64,000 bases of DNA from Oreohelix idahoensis (lineage: Eukaryota; Mollusca; Gastropoda; Stylommatophora; Oreohelicidae). Position 1 is the first letter of the stretch; every line of letters begins with the position of its first letter. This document shows positions 1 through 10,986 of this stretch, in pieces. Under the pieces are notes generated by a model, which searched no databases, was not told where the DNA came from, and saw nothing but the letters and a program-made list of their open reading frames with translations. Position numbers and translations under genes: made by a program. The stretch covers positions 682,001 through 746,000 of the forward strand of contig JAMPIV010004259.1 of assembly GCA_024509875.1 (NCBI GenBank). The letters are read 5' to 3'.

Positions 1-2340
1 GAAGAAAGTGATAGCCCCAAGGAAACAAGGATACATAGGATTAGGTCTAATATTTCCCCCTTCTTAAGGTATGGGCAGACTTGATATCTCTGCTCTATTT
101 TAAGGGAAATATGATTAGCAATACTTGCATACAGAAAGTTAAGATAGCAAAATGGGTGCCCAATTACAACAATAAAAAATCACTCCGTCCTGCATTCACT
201 TTATTCATTCAGTCGAGCACACGTGCACATGTTCATACTCACAGCTTAGATAGCCACTTCTTGTAATACAATTTTTAGGACATTCACCTACAGACTCGTC
301 AAGTGCCTTTTCACTTGACATTGTTCATAGTTTGCCTTAGAAAACTTTTTTCATGACGGGAACGGCCCGGCATGATGAACTTCAGTTGGTTTGTTTCCTA
401 ACACCCCAATGTCTTCCGAGTTCTCTCTGTGGTTCGCGACTTTCCTGTGCGGTAGTTGCAATTCTCACACCTACAGGCCCCAGTCTTTGACCAAGAAATC
501 CCCAGTTCCAAAAAAAAAAACAGGATGAATTCTCTGCTTCCGGGAACGACTCCTTGGGTGTTCTTATTTTTCGGATGTCTGTTTAGGTCACATTAAAATT
601 GTCCAGGCACGAAACATTAACAACGAGCACAGTGTCAATAGCTTAGGTTTCTAGAATTGCGGAATGTCAGATCGGTGTCTACTTCCAGGAAAGGACTATA
701 TTTGGTCACCACACCACTAGTCGAAACTCCGTCAGAATGTTACTGACGTGAATATGTTACGTGCCACCACGGCTAAATTTGTACATAGAGTTTGGGCAGA
801 AAATCTGATCTGGCTCAAAGGCCCAGTATAAAACAGTTAGTCTTTAATAAAACCCGTTAGTGAGAGTTGTACTCTGTCTATTTATGAAGACACACGCACT
901 GTCAAACAGGTGTTAACTTGTAAACCCCCGTGGTTAAAAGATAAAACTGTTTATGTTTCTCACAGGTATGTCTCTGTACTAAACGCCGGCAAAATTTTGG
1001 GTTACCCCAGTATTCACTGAATAGGGAAGAAAAACCACTTATGAAATATTTCGCATATTATGTACTCACTATAACTTACATTTTTTAAAATGCAAGCGTA
1101 CAGCTTGATTTATCATTTAAAATTTCCCGTGCACTAAGTTATATTTAAAAATCATCAATCCCCCTGAATTAGGAATACGTGCGTATTCCGTCAACACTCA
1201 TGAGGCTTCTAGAATTTATAAGTTAGTTTAGAAAAATTGTTCTCGTCTGATTATTTTAGCAGTAAAATTAAATTCCTTAATAGCCGACTGAGTTTAAGCT
1301 AGAAATATAATTTCTGTTTTCCACTGTAACTCGTCACTATAAAATAATACAGACTATATAAATTAAGCGCTCTGCACCAAATCTAACTAGTGAAATAAAA
1401 TAAGCGATTTAACACTTTAAACACTTCACAAAATACTAGATATTAATATAATATATACCTCCCCACACAGAACTACAGACTAAACCATGAACTAGAATAC
1501 TGCAATCTAATGGTAGTCTAGAGCTCGGCAAAATGGCCAAAAACTCAGACTTCGCCAAAACACAGATATATGATCTAGCACAGCGATCTGTCTACTGCAA
1601 AAATTTAGGAGCAAGAATGAAAATTTAGTTTCAAACTCTGGTTATATCTATTACCAGACAAAGAGGTAAACGTTTCTTTTCGCAAAAACGAAGTACTCTC
1701 CCCTTTCCGTCTTTAACGCTTACGTTTAACACCTAAACGCATGCCGTAACTGCCACCTACTGACCGAGAGGGTGCGTGTCAGTTGCGAATCTTAGACAAC
1801 CCGTCTCCAGTGCAGAAGCAGTTTTTCACACCTCCCCGAGAAACTCATCCTGAGAACCATAACTGACACTTTGCTTTCTCGCACCTTACGCCAACTCTGG
1901 CCGTGGAGCGTGAGTGTCATATCACCTGACACTGAGAATCTACCTTGGAAATTACATGTCAGATGCAAACTACCAGACAAATGTCTCCTCATCATGTCTG
2001 ACGGAGTGAATTCTCACACTTCAGGCCCAGAAACTTAGCCGAAGAAACACTGTCCCAGGGGAAACTGTAGACAGCTGTCTGCTCCCCTGTCTGACGGAAT
2101 GCATTCTAACACTCTGCGTCTCGTGTAGGGGCTGACACGTTACGTCATAACTGCGTTCTCAGTTTAATCAGCAATGAAATGCGTTTCTAAATGAGAAACG
2201 AAACTGGCGAAAGTGAGAATGGGAAAATTTTTTTCTCGCAAACGAATGGATGCGAAAAATACAGGAAAAAGGTAAAGAGTGATAAAAAAATAGGGGATAC
2301 GGGTGAAAGAAAAAGAAGAGGATATAGGCAATTCAATGAT
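1..2340. other. non-coding AT-rich stretch, no gene recognised
   Basis: No reading frame over about 67 codons and none with recognisable protein features. The sequence is AT-rich with scattered homopolymer runs. I saw no repeat of it elsewhere in the window. It could be intergenic, intronic or old transposon sequence; nothing visible decides this. Confidence 0.6.
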
Positions 2341-2344
2341 CATA

Positions 2345-2710
2345 AAACCTCTGTGACATAGAGCTTTGTGTTGATGAGTATTTAGAGCGTTGCTTCTCGA
2401 TTCATTGTTTGCCAGGTTCGAAGCCCCGCTGTATTCCGCTCCAGTCAGCCCAGTTGTAAATGGGTACCTGACTTTACTCTTGAGTTAGCGAAGGCAGGTA
2501 GCGAGGAAAGTAACTGGTTAACCCAACTCATAAAGCGGAGATCTACTATAGTGAAGTTTCCAACACTTCACTCCTCTACGGATGTATCTGCGATGCGACT
2601 ACCTTTATCTATACTCAAAGCGTCGGCGGGTTCTGTTGCAAACTCTTGTCTCCTATATACAGTGCATAGTAAAGAACATTGCACTGCATTTGTCTTTAAA
2701 AAAAAAAAAA
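2345..2710 (+). repeat. tRNA-derived SINE with conserved core and A-tail
   Basis: A pol III B box (GGTTCGAAGCC, 2415-2425) sits downstream of a degenerate A-box-like segment (about 2365-2385), giving a tRNA-like head. A core follows (2437-2497, containing CAGTTGTAAATGGGTA), then a unique body and an A-run at about 2699-2710. That order is the standard tRNA-SINE build. The same core, inverted, lies in both LTRs of the neighbouring retrotransposon. Mollusc SINEs carry several named shared core domains; I cannot say which this is. The head carries substitutions and would not fold as a working tRNA. No clear target-site duplication was found, so both ends are approximate. Confidence 0.7.
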
Positions 2711-2860
2711 TTGTTGCCTCTTTTTGGCGAAGCGCGACCCGTTCAATCTAGTCGGTTATATTAGAATGCATGTCCAAATATAAAAGCCCTTTAGGTTTGA
2801 AATAGTAACTGAATTTGTCTTCAGTTACAAGCTAGTAATGAAGTCACTACAATGCTGAAC

Positions 2861-4375
2861 TGGTAATCTGTTGCGTGCATATTTTGACGCACATTTTACA
2901 AAAATCGATATGGCTATTTAATATGGGAAAAATATAGACATTCATTTATTTGTGTATGAAAATGCTGTTTATGGTAAAAGCGAGATAATCCATGTTTGAT
3001 TCACACTTTTGATTATAGGAGTAATCGTTCTGGATATTGATCCAGCGCAAGGATATTGCGCTTGCGTTTGTACTTATTTTTTAGGGCCAGAAAATATATT
3101 AATTTGCTTATTGTGTTTATGGCCTGAATTCATATGTATTACATATTATTAGTACAAGTAGAATCAGTCCTATATTGTATATTTTGGATTGGTAGGAGGG
3201 ACTAGATTCTTGTATTCCGGTCTAGCGGAAGTATGAGTTGTCTTGACAAGTCGTGATGAGTTCCGATGTACTGCTTACAAATGGCGGGGTACGTTTTTCT
3301 AGAGCTGGTCCTTTCGTCAGAAAAAATGTCTTACGAAGTGGTTTCTTCTGAAGGAGATGGTGTCTCTACGATAGTTTGTGTTAGAGACTCTCCTCATGTC
3401 AGTATATAGATGATTCGGACTCCAGGTAAACCCAGCTCCTATTTTGATGATCTCTCGTCGGTTAGGCCTAGCTTGACTTTTGTGCTTCGCTATGCTAGTG
3501 TCGTGTTTTGTATCGACGAAGATGACAGATTTTCCTGCAGCGGTTATGGCTACGTGAATTAACTTGATCACCGTAGAGCTGTATGGAAACATTTATGAAA
3601 TCCTTTATATACCCATTATAAATTAACTCTGGCTTATATTCTCCTTCCTATGAATGAGTGAACGACAACTCAGGGAGGCAGCCATGTTGGATTTCGGTCA
3701 GCATATGTTTTGATCACTGCCAAGAGAACAGATTATTTATCCTATTATCGGACAGTGACAGGGAGATCTCAATCTTGCTAGAAACCCCCTTGGTGGTTTC
3801 ATAATATATACTACAAACTATGGACGTCAAGTAACTTTGGTTATTTATCGATCCGCCCTTCACTGACGCGTTTAGTTAGATAGGGGGATGTGGCCATAAT
3901 GTATCATGACATTGAACTTTTGATGTACTGCCCATTATTTCTGAATGTGTCATGACTTCAGATCTGCTATGTATACCTACAAATTGATATGTCAACATAC
4001 CATGATGTACTCGTATGTCCCAGTGTGTACGTCTGAATAAATTGAGTAAACTAAGATTCCAGCAGTCTGCATTGGTGCCTTGTAGACACAAGTGTATGAG
4101 TGGTTATATTGGTCAGCACACGAACAGTACACCATTCGCGTCAATCACACTCTACATTTCTACTTCATACATACACCATCCTGCGTCGGTTGAAGTGACC
4201 AAGTTTAGGGCCTGCTTCCCCTGGAGCCTTTGCCTTCCCTAACTCAGGACTAGGGTGAGTTACCCATTTACAGCTGGGTAGACTGGAGCATGCCTGATCT
4301 CAACAACACACCACTCTTCCTTACAGAGCATCCAGTGTGTGTGTGTGAAAGCAACTTTACAGAGCAGACAGACTG
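2861..4375 (+). repeat. 5' LTR
   Basis: Begins TGGTAATCTG and is repeated nearly base for base at 11383-12899. Seen differences include one A in an A-run near 3322, one T/C near 3878, and the copy number of short CAA and GT repeats near the 3' end. The shared part ends in ...AGACTG; the true end may extend to about 4385 (...TTTACA), just before the primer site. A segment at about 4230-4293 is the reverse complement of the core of the SINE at 2345-2710. Short ORFs inside the LTR recur in both copies and carry no protein signal. Confidence 0.92.
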
Positions 4376-4386
4376 ATACTTTACAG

Positions 4387-4406
4387 TGGCGAGCCAGATT
4401 CCTGGG
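4387..4406 (+). other. candidate tRNA primer binding site
   Basis: TGGCGAGCCAGATTCCTGGG lies right after the 5' LTR. It starts with TGG, as expected for pairing with a tRNA CCA end, and its complement looks like a T-arm/acceptor 3' end. I did not identify the tRNA species. Confidence 0.55.
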
Positions 4407-5389
4407 TCCAGCTTACGCAGTTTTGTGTTGAGAATCACAGTTTACAGCTGAAAGAACATTTGTTTGAACACATCAACACCAGTAGGACAGCTATACAGTC
4501 GATGTCAGCTTGACCTGTATTACCGATAGGATGCTGTATCTAGGTCAGCACTTGTTGACAGTTTTTCGCTGTACAGACAGTATTACACAGGACAGTGGTA
4601 TCAAGTGTAGAAAATATCTGGAGCAGTATTGTTGACATTTCTCAACGTACAGAAGAATCACAGTGTTGTTGAAAATAAAGTGCATAGTTCATCGTTGGAT
4701 CTTCATATGCTCAAAAGAGAAAAAATTGACAGTGTAATAGTTTAGAATTAAATCTATTACTCAATAAAGTGGCAAGTTATTAGAATTAAAATAAACTGTG
4801 CCTGCTTTACAACACCATACCTGCAACACATTCCATTCATGACATAAATTATATTGTATGCTATATGCTATTTATGCTTACATGTTATTTGTTATGTATT
4901 AAATTAATTTATGTTCTGTGTGACTAATACAAGGTATGCCGAGTTACATTGGTCTGGTACTAGTATTCGATAGGTACACATTTTCTTAATTGGAAATTTG
5001 TTAGCAACAATTTGCTGCTATTTCTGTTAGTTGTGATGAGGTGTTCTTTTCTTCGTTGTTTTTGTTAATAATTTTGTGTTCCTTAGTTTTGTTTGATTTG
5101 TTTGTATAATTGTAGGTCTCATCTTTCCTTTCATTTCAGTTTTTTACACCCTTATGTTTATACACTGTGGCGTTATTTGTCTTGTTATCTTATGGCAGTT
5201 ATCATCACGGTTTCTGTGATCATTTTTTTCATTTCTCCTAGTTAATTTAATTTGATCTCTGCAAATGTGTTCATATTGTCTTTTCTTGTTTGTCCTTTGT
5301 AATGTCTTTAGTTGACATATGACGTATAGTGGTATACACTGATAGTATAGTACAGATCAGTACTTTATGATTGTTATTGTTATAAAACA

Positions 5390-5870
5390 AAATGTACAAG
5401 ACCTTTGTAAGGCTTGTCTCCCAAAGTGATTGGTAAAGGGAAATATTTTTTCCACAGGTACTCAAGTGATCTTTGATTACATTGAGGTATACAAGACCTT
5501 TGTAAGGCTTGTCTCCCAAAGTGATTGGTAAAGGGAAATATTTTTTCCACAGGTACTCAAGTGATCTTTGATTACATTGAGGTATACAAGACCTTTGTAA
5601 GGCTTGTCTCCCAAAGTGATTGGTAAAGGGAAATATTTTTTTCCACAGGTACTCAAGTGATCTTTGATTACATTGAGGTATACAAGACCTTTGTAAGGCT
5701 TGTCTCCCAAAGTGATTGGTATAGGGAAATATTTTTTCCACAGGTACTCAAGTGATCTTTGATTACATTGAAGTATACAAGACCTTTGTAAGGCTTGTCC
5801 CCCACAGTATTTGAGATACAGTTATTGTTGTCCACAGGTACTCAAGTTATCATTGGTTATTATAAACCAT
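5390..5870 (+). repeat. 95-bp tandem repeats in the retrotransposon leader
   Basis: Units begin at about 5395, 5490, 5585, 5681 and 5776, with a decayed unit near 5868, giving a 95-96 bp period. The first four are almost identical. Each has an inverted repeat (ACAAG ... CTTGT around CCTT-TGT-AAGG), a GTAAGG, then a T-rich run ending CCACAG. The last two resemble a splice donor and acceptor. A further TTTTTCAG lies just before the Gag start codon at 5975. Open minus-strand frames here are products of the repeat. Plausible roles are RNA structure for packaging or internal initiation, or spliced mRNAs; none is demonstrated. Confidence 0.9.
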
Positions 5871-5974
5871 ACAAGTTTGGACTAAGACTAAGTCTATGGT
5901 ATAGACTTGTCTCCCATTAACTTGAAAGAGGGTAATTTATTTACTTTTTCAGGTTTCTGATTTAAGAAGACAAT

Positions 5975-8900
5975 ATGTCTACATTAGATTATTTCATTAC
6001 ACAAGGAAAATCTCTTGATAAGACTGGAAAAGACTTAGAACAATGGGCTGTTGCTCAATATGACAAAGCATTAGCTGTAGAAGAAAAAAAAGCTGCTGCT
6101 GAGGAAAAAAAAGCTGCGGCTGAGGAGAGAAAACTTCAAATAGAAGAAAAAAAAGCTGCTGCAGAAGAAAGGAAAGCCTTAGCTGAAGAAAAAAGATTAG
6201 AAAAAGAAGCTGATACTGCTGCTGAACTTAAGAAATTGCAGATGCAAGTGGAGGAAAGGAGATTTGAGGCAGAACAGAAGAAATTAGAAGCTGATGCAGA
6301 GCAGAAAAAATTAGAAGTTGCTGCAGAACAGAAGAAATTAGAAGCTGCTGCAGAACAGAAAAAACTAGAAGTTGCTGCTGCTGCAGAACAGAAAAAATTA
6401 GAAGTTGCTGCTGCTGCAGAACAGAAAAAATTAGAAGCTGCTGCTGCTGCAGAACAAAAAAAATTAGATAGAGAAGCTGAAGAGAGAAAAGCAATAAGAG
6501 AACATGAGTTTGAATTAGAGAAATTAAAATTGACATGTATGAGTAATGTTAATCAGGCATCTGGTGGTAATGGTAAACCCTTTGTATACAAGGTCAAGGT
6601 ACCAGCGTTTAACCCTACCAGTGATGACATAACATTTTGGCTTTCTAGATTTGAACGGGCTTGTCGATCTCATAATGTTGACAAATCACAGTATGTGAAT
6701 CAGTTGTCTGAAAATCTAAAAGGGGAGTCTCTGAGTAAGTTATATTTTGTTGAAGAGGCCGACAAAGATAATTATGATGCTGTTAGGGCAGCTTTGATAA
6801 AGAGATATCAGCTGTCTGAGGAAGTTTACCGTCTTTTGTTTAAAACAATGAGACCTGAGGTAGGTGTAGAATTCTCAGATTTCATCTCAAAAGCACGAAT
6901 TACACTTTCACGATGGATTGAATTATCCAAAACAGAGAAAACATTTGATGGTCTTACGGATTTATTGCTAAGAGACAAGGTCATGTCTTCTGTAAATAAA
7001 TCATTCCTAGAGTTCTTACATGAGCGTAAACCTGGTACAATAAAGCAAATGGAAGAATATTGTGACCAGTATGCCACGGCACACCCTGACATGATTCTTG
7101 GTAACTCTAACATTAAAGAGAGTATGCCAGTTGCTTCGGCAACAGAATATAATCAGAATTACTCACACAAATTCCAAGGAGCTAAAAATAAATTTGATAA
7201 AAAGGTTAATTGGGATAAGTATCAAAACCAAGATAACCGCTCAAATCAGAGTTCTTCTTCGAAGAACTGGAATCGGTCTGATAGTCCTCGACACGCGAGG
7301 GGTTCCCATAATGTTAGAAATTCTCGGAAAGGGAGTAGCTATAGGAACTACCCAAGTGCTTCATGGAGACAAAAGAAACAATATTACAGGGATACTCAAT
7401 ATAATGAGCATGATGATTATGATCATGAATATTATGATTCAAACCCAAATAGGGGTTATAACAGAGGCAATAATAATTATAGAGACAATTATAACCGAGG
7501 TAGATCACAACACAAAAGACATGGTAAATCTTATTACCAGGCTAACTCTGCACAACAGGAGTTTCACGACACCGATAATCAGAATAATGATAAAAAAGAC
7601 TCCAATAGTGTAGCAAATTCCGCTTTCGATTTTGCTAGAGCATCTGAGTGTTCGCAATGCAAAACATTATTCGATCCAACCACAGTGTCTACTTTAAGCT
7701 GCGGTCACCCACTTCCCGCTCTTCATGCGTCAATTGCGCATAATGGAAGGGGTGCTCTTGTCTTTAATAGGGGCCTAATAGATGGTACTCCGGTATCAAT
7801 TCTTTTCGACTCGGGGTGCACTACCTTTGGAGTGAGGCAATCACTCGTAAATCCTTCTCGAGCTACAGGCAATATAGTCAAATGTGTAACATTTGGTGGC
7901 ACATTGGAGAAGTACTCCACTGCCATTATCAATATTGCTACGCCTTTCTTTACAGGAGAGGTGCAAGCATGTCTCTTGCCGAATCCGATCGCTGATCTTA
8001 TCATCGGTCGCATTCATGGAGTGAAAGAATGCACTCCACAGCAAATTTCTAATTGGGAAAATGTTAATATGCAATCTGCTAATGCAGTAATCACTAGGGC
8101 TCAAGCTCTTAATATGCCACAATCTTCACATTCTGAAGATAATGATGCGCAGATCCAAGATGATCCCTTGGAGATTTCCCACGATTCCTTTATCAAACAG
8201 CAGGAAGATGATCCTACTCTAAAGAAATTCTTTACTCTGGCAACAAAAGGTGATCCGAATAAGGATACAAATCGTAAATCTTGGATTACGATGAAGAATG
8301 GCGTACTTGTACGTATGGTACAAGACTCCGCTAAGTCCATTCATTCTCAAATCCTTGTGCCTAAAAATATGAGAGTTAAAATCTTACAGCACGCTCATGA
8401 TTCGCAGTGTGCTGGACATATGGGTTTTTCCCGTACTAAAGCTAGAGTTCTTCAATCTTTCTTTTGGCCTGCTGTGAATAAGGACATACGAATCTATTGT
8501 CGATCTTGTAAAGTATGTCAAGAGATTAAATCCAGAGGTCCACGCCATGATGCACCTATTCAGGCTGCAGACATTCCCATTCGGCCATTTCAAAAAATGG
8601 CGATAGACATCATTGGTCCATTTAAGATAAAGTCTGCTAGAGGACACCAATTTATTCTGACGTGTGTTGATATGTGCACACGTTGGCCGGAGGCTGTTCC
8701 TCTAAAGAGCATAACTACTGCTGATGTCGCAGATGCTCTTTGGTTAATATTTTCTCGTCTGGGTTTTCCAGCAGAAATATTATCCGACCATGGTACCCAA
8801 CTCATATCGGATACCATGTCTCAAGTAATGTCGACTCTGAAGATAGAGAGATCGCTGAGTAGTATTTATCATCCTATGTCCAATGGGATGGTGGAACGTT

Positions 8901-9775
8901 TGAATAGAACTCTGAAAAACCTACTAGGTAAGATAACAGAAGATCATCCTCAGGATTGGGATAGGGTTTTACCCGCGGCTCTCTTTGCATATAGAGAGGT
9001 CGCCAACGAACATACAGGATTTTCTCCCTTTGAACTTGTCTTTGGCGCGAAACCGCGAGGTCCTATGTCCTTACTTCATGATCTTATAACTGCTGATAAT
9101 ATTGTCGATGACACAAAATCCTCTTATGAATATGTCATCGCACTTAGACACAAGATTATTGAAGCATGCAAATTGGCAACTGCTTCATCTGAATTTGCGA
9201 AACAGAAGGCAAGGGAATTTGCCAATAAAAAGAGATGTTTGCGACAACTTTGTCCAGGTGACAAAGCATTTGTCTTGCTACCTTGTAGGGAAAATAGACT
9301 TCTCATTTCTTGGAAAGGTCCGTACGATATAATATCAAAAGTTTCCGATGTTGACTATATCGTCGATATTGACGGGAAGCGTAAAACCTTCCACATCAAC
9401 ATGCTCACGGAATTCCATGAACGTCCTGATTATTTACAACCTGTTTTCCAGGCAACGGACGATTTTCCAGTCCAACATGGACAGTACTCATCTCTGTCAG
9501 TAATACAGGATGAGGAAACGAGTTTCTCGGATGTAAATTTACCTTTTCCACTGATTCCTCTTCACTCTAATGAATCATGGAAAGATGTTGCAATTTCTCC
9601 AGAATTATCTCCAGGAGAGCAGAAACAAGTTTCTACTATGTTAGAACAATTTCAGGATGTCCTTACTGACATTCCTGGTCAAACGGATGTCATTCAACAT
9701 GACATTATTCTTACTGACCATAGTCCTATAAGAGTCAGACCGTATCCTATCCCGATACATTTCAAGCACAGGTAG
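5975..9775 (+). CDS. Gag-protease-integrase polyprotein of the GMR1-like element
   Basis: A 1266-residue ORF. Residues ~15-185 are a Lys/Glu/Ala coiled coil made of short repeats (EQKKLE-type). Residues ~205-400 form a capsid-like region (PAFNPTSDDITFWLSRFERA), and ~400-545 are Asn/Arg/Tyr-rich and basic, as in nucleic-acid-binding Gag tails. A Cys/His cluster lies at ~558-580 but there is no classical CCHC knuckle. The aspartic protease motif is LFDSGCTT (~608), with DSG instead of DTG. The integrase zinc site (H-H-C-C) spans ~806-850. The integrase core has D in AIDIIGPF, D in ILSDHGTQ and E in MVERLN, with exactly 35 residues between the last two. The end of the ORF already resembles the RT lead-in, so the stop at 9773 breaks the polyprotein. 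The first ATG after TTTTTCAG was chosen as start. Confidence 0.93.
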   Translation: MSTLDYFITQGKSLDKTGKDLEQWAVAQYDKALAVEEKKAAAEEKKAAAEERKLQIEEKKAAAEERKALAEEKRLEKEADTAAELKKLQMQVEERRFEAEQKKLEADAEQKKLEVAAEQKKLEAAAEQKKLEVAAAAEQKKLEVAAAAEQKKLEAAAAAEQKKLDREAEERKAIREHEFELEKLKLTCMSNVNQASGGNGKPFVYKVKVPAFNPTSDDITFWLSRFERACRSHNVDKSQYVNQLSENLKGESLSKLYFVEEADKDNYDAVRAALIKRYQLSEEVYRLLFKTMRPEVGVEFSDFISKARITLSRWIELSKTEKTFDGLTDLLLRDKVMSSVNKSFLEFLHERKPGTIKQMEEYCDQYATAHPDMILGNSNIKESMPVASATEYNQNYSHKFQGAKNKFDKKVNWDKYQNQDNRSNQSSSSKNWNRSDSPRHARGSHNVRNSRKGSSYRNYPSASWRQKKQYYRDTQYNEHDDYDHEYYDSNPNRGYNRGNNNYRDNYNRGRSQHKRHGKSYYQANSAQQEFHDTDNQNNDKKDSNSVANSAFDFARASECSQCKTLFDPTTVSTLSCGHPLPALHASIAHNGRGALVFNRGLIDGTPVSILFDSGCTTFGVRQSLVNPSRATGNIVKCVTFGGTLEKYSTAIINIATPFFTGEVQACLLPNPIADLIIGRIHGVKECTPQQISNWENVNMQSANAVITRAQALNMPQSSHSEDNDAQIQDDPLEISHDSFIKQQEDDPTLKKFFTLATKGDPNKDTNRKSWITMKNGVLVRMVQDSAKSIHSQILVPKNMRVKILQHAHDSQCAGHMGFSRTKARVLQSFFWPAVNKDIRIYCRSCKVCQEIKSRGPRHDAPIQAADIPIRPFQKMAIDIIGPFKIKSARGHQFILTCVDMCTRWPEAVPLKSITTADVADALWLIFSRLGFPAEILSDHGTQLISDTMSQVMSTLKIERSLSSIYHPMSNGMVERLNRTLKNLLGKITEDHPQDWDRVLPAALFAYREVANEHTGFSPFELVFGAKPRGPMSLLHDLITADNIVDDTKSSYEYVIALRHKIIEACKLATASSEFAKQKAREFANKKRCLRQLCPGDKAFVLLPCRENRLLISWKGPYDIISKVSDVDYIVDIDGKRKTFHINMLTEFHERPDYLQPVFQATDDFPVQHGQYSSLSVIQDEETSFSDVNLPFPLIPLHSNESWKDVAISPELSPGEQKQVSTMLEQFQDVLTDIPGQTDVIQHDIILTDHSPIRVRPYPIPIHFKHR

Positions 9776-9792
9776 AGAAAGAGTTAGATGAG

Positions 9793-10986
9793 ATGATAGA
9801 GTTAAAAATTATTGAACCATCCACATCAGCATATTCTTCGCCGATGGTTATAGTACGGAAAAAAGACAATAACATACGTCTTTGCGTGGATTATCGCAAA
9901 TTGAATCAAGTGACTAAATTCGATGCTGAACCTATGCCTTTACTAGAAGAGCTACTTACGAGACTATCGAATTCTCACTTCTTTTCTAAACTCGATTTGT
10001 CTAAGGGATATTGGCAAGTTCCACTATCCGAACACGCCAAACCGTTTACTGCTTTTTCGACGCCTAGGGGTCTATTCCAATGGAATTTCATGCCTTTCGG
10101 TCTTATGAACGCCCCTGCTACATTTGTACGCATGATGCGTCGAATCCTATCTCATCGCTCAGATGTCATTGCGTATCTTGATGACATCTGTCTTTTCAGT
10201 GATACTTGGAACGATCACTATAATGGTATAAATGAACTATTGTCTATCTTACGCGAGCATAACCTGACAGCGAAACCATCGAAAGCATGTATTGGTTTTA
10301 GCGAAATATCTTTTTTAGGACACCGTGTTGGTCATGGGTTCCTAAAAACAGAAGACCATAATACAAGTAAGATACTTAACATTTCTATTCCTAAGACTAA
10401 AAAGCAAGTACGAAGTCTCTTAGGTCTAATACAATTTTATGGACGATTCATCCCGAATCTGTCCTCCATTATGTCACCTCTTTCTTCCTTGCTAAAGAAA
10501 GGGTCTCCTAATGTAGTCCATTGGACTCAAGAATGTCAATCCTCTTTGGATAAGGTTAAAACTATGTTTTCTACTTCACCTATCCTAGTATTACCTTCTA
10601 AGGATAAGACATTTATTCTTCGTAGTGACGCTTCATCCACCGGGATTGGAGCTGCACTAATGCAAGAGTACTCTGGAACTCTGCATCCTGTGATGTATAT
10701 TTCTCGGAAATTAAATGCCGCAGAGAAGAATTACTCGGTCCTAGACCGTGAATTATTGGCTATGGTTTGGTCAATCCTTAAACTGCAAAGATTTCTTCTG
10801 GGCGCGCATTTCATTGTGGAAACTGACCAGAAAGCTCTTACGGCTATTCAGAGTAAAAATCTGAAGAGCGCGAGATCAACGCGATACGCGATTGCTCTAC
10901 AGCCATTTCATTTTGCGGTGCGAGCTATCCGTGGGTCAGAAAATGTGATGGCAGATATTTTGTCTAGATGCCCACACGATTCATAA
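9793..10986 (+). CDS. reverse transcriptase-RNase H of the GMR1-like element
   Basis: A 397-residue ORF in another frame from Gag-PR-IN. RT-like coding is readable from about 9760, upstream of the first ATG, overlapping the end of the previous ORF. RT motifs in order are LCVDYRKLN, FSKLDLSKGYWQV, FMPFGLMNAPATF and the catalytic YLDD (about 10171-10185). RNase H follows with RSDASSTGIGAAL, NYSVLDRELLA, ETDQKAL and a final VMADILSRC. All are Gypsy-type and the catalytic acidic residues are present. The ORF ends about 400 bp before the 3' LTR with no env. The frame change could be a one-base loss in this copy or a real recoding site. No canonical -1 slippery heptamer is apparent at the join, so loss seems more likely. 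Confidence 0.93.
   Translation: MIELKIIEPSTSAYSSPMVIVRKKDNNIRLCVDYRKLNQVTKFDAEPMPLLEELLTRLSNSHFFSKLDLSKGYWQVPLSEHAKPFTAFSTPRGLFQWNFMPFGLMNAPATFVRMMRRILSHRSDVIAYLDDICLFSDTWNDHYNGINELLSILREHNLTAKPSKACIGFSEISFLGHRVGHGFLKTEDHNTSKILNISIPKTKKQVRSLLGLIQFYGRFIPNLSSIMSPLSSLLKKGSPNVVHWTQECQSSLDKVKTMFSTSPILVLPSKDKTFILRSDASSTGIGAALMQEYSGTLHPVMYISRKLNAAEKNYSVLDRELLAMVWSILKLQRFLLGAHFIVETDQKALTAIQSKNLKSARSTRYAIALQPFHFAVRAIRGSENVMADILSRCPHDS

Noticed and set aside
3876..4242. Two LTR ORFs recurring at 12399-12765
   Set aside because: Conserved only because the LTRs are identical; the protein sequences carry no domain or signal.
5271..5741. 156-codon minus-strand ORF with internal repeats (GDKPYKGLVY)
   Set aside because: It only translates the 95-bp tandem repeats on the antisense strand of the retrotransposon leader.
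6228..6536. Leu/Gln-rich minus-strand ORF
   Set aside because: Antisense shadow of the EQKKLE coiled coil of Gag.
7098..7613. 171-codon plus-strand ORF overlapping Gag, a possible overprinted gene
   Set aside because: Ile/Thr-rich product of the alternative frame through the Asn/Arg-rich Gag region; no independent features.
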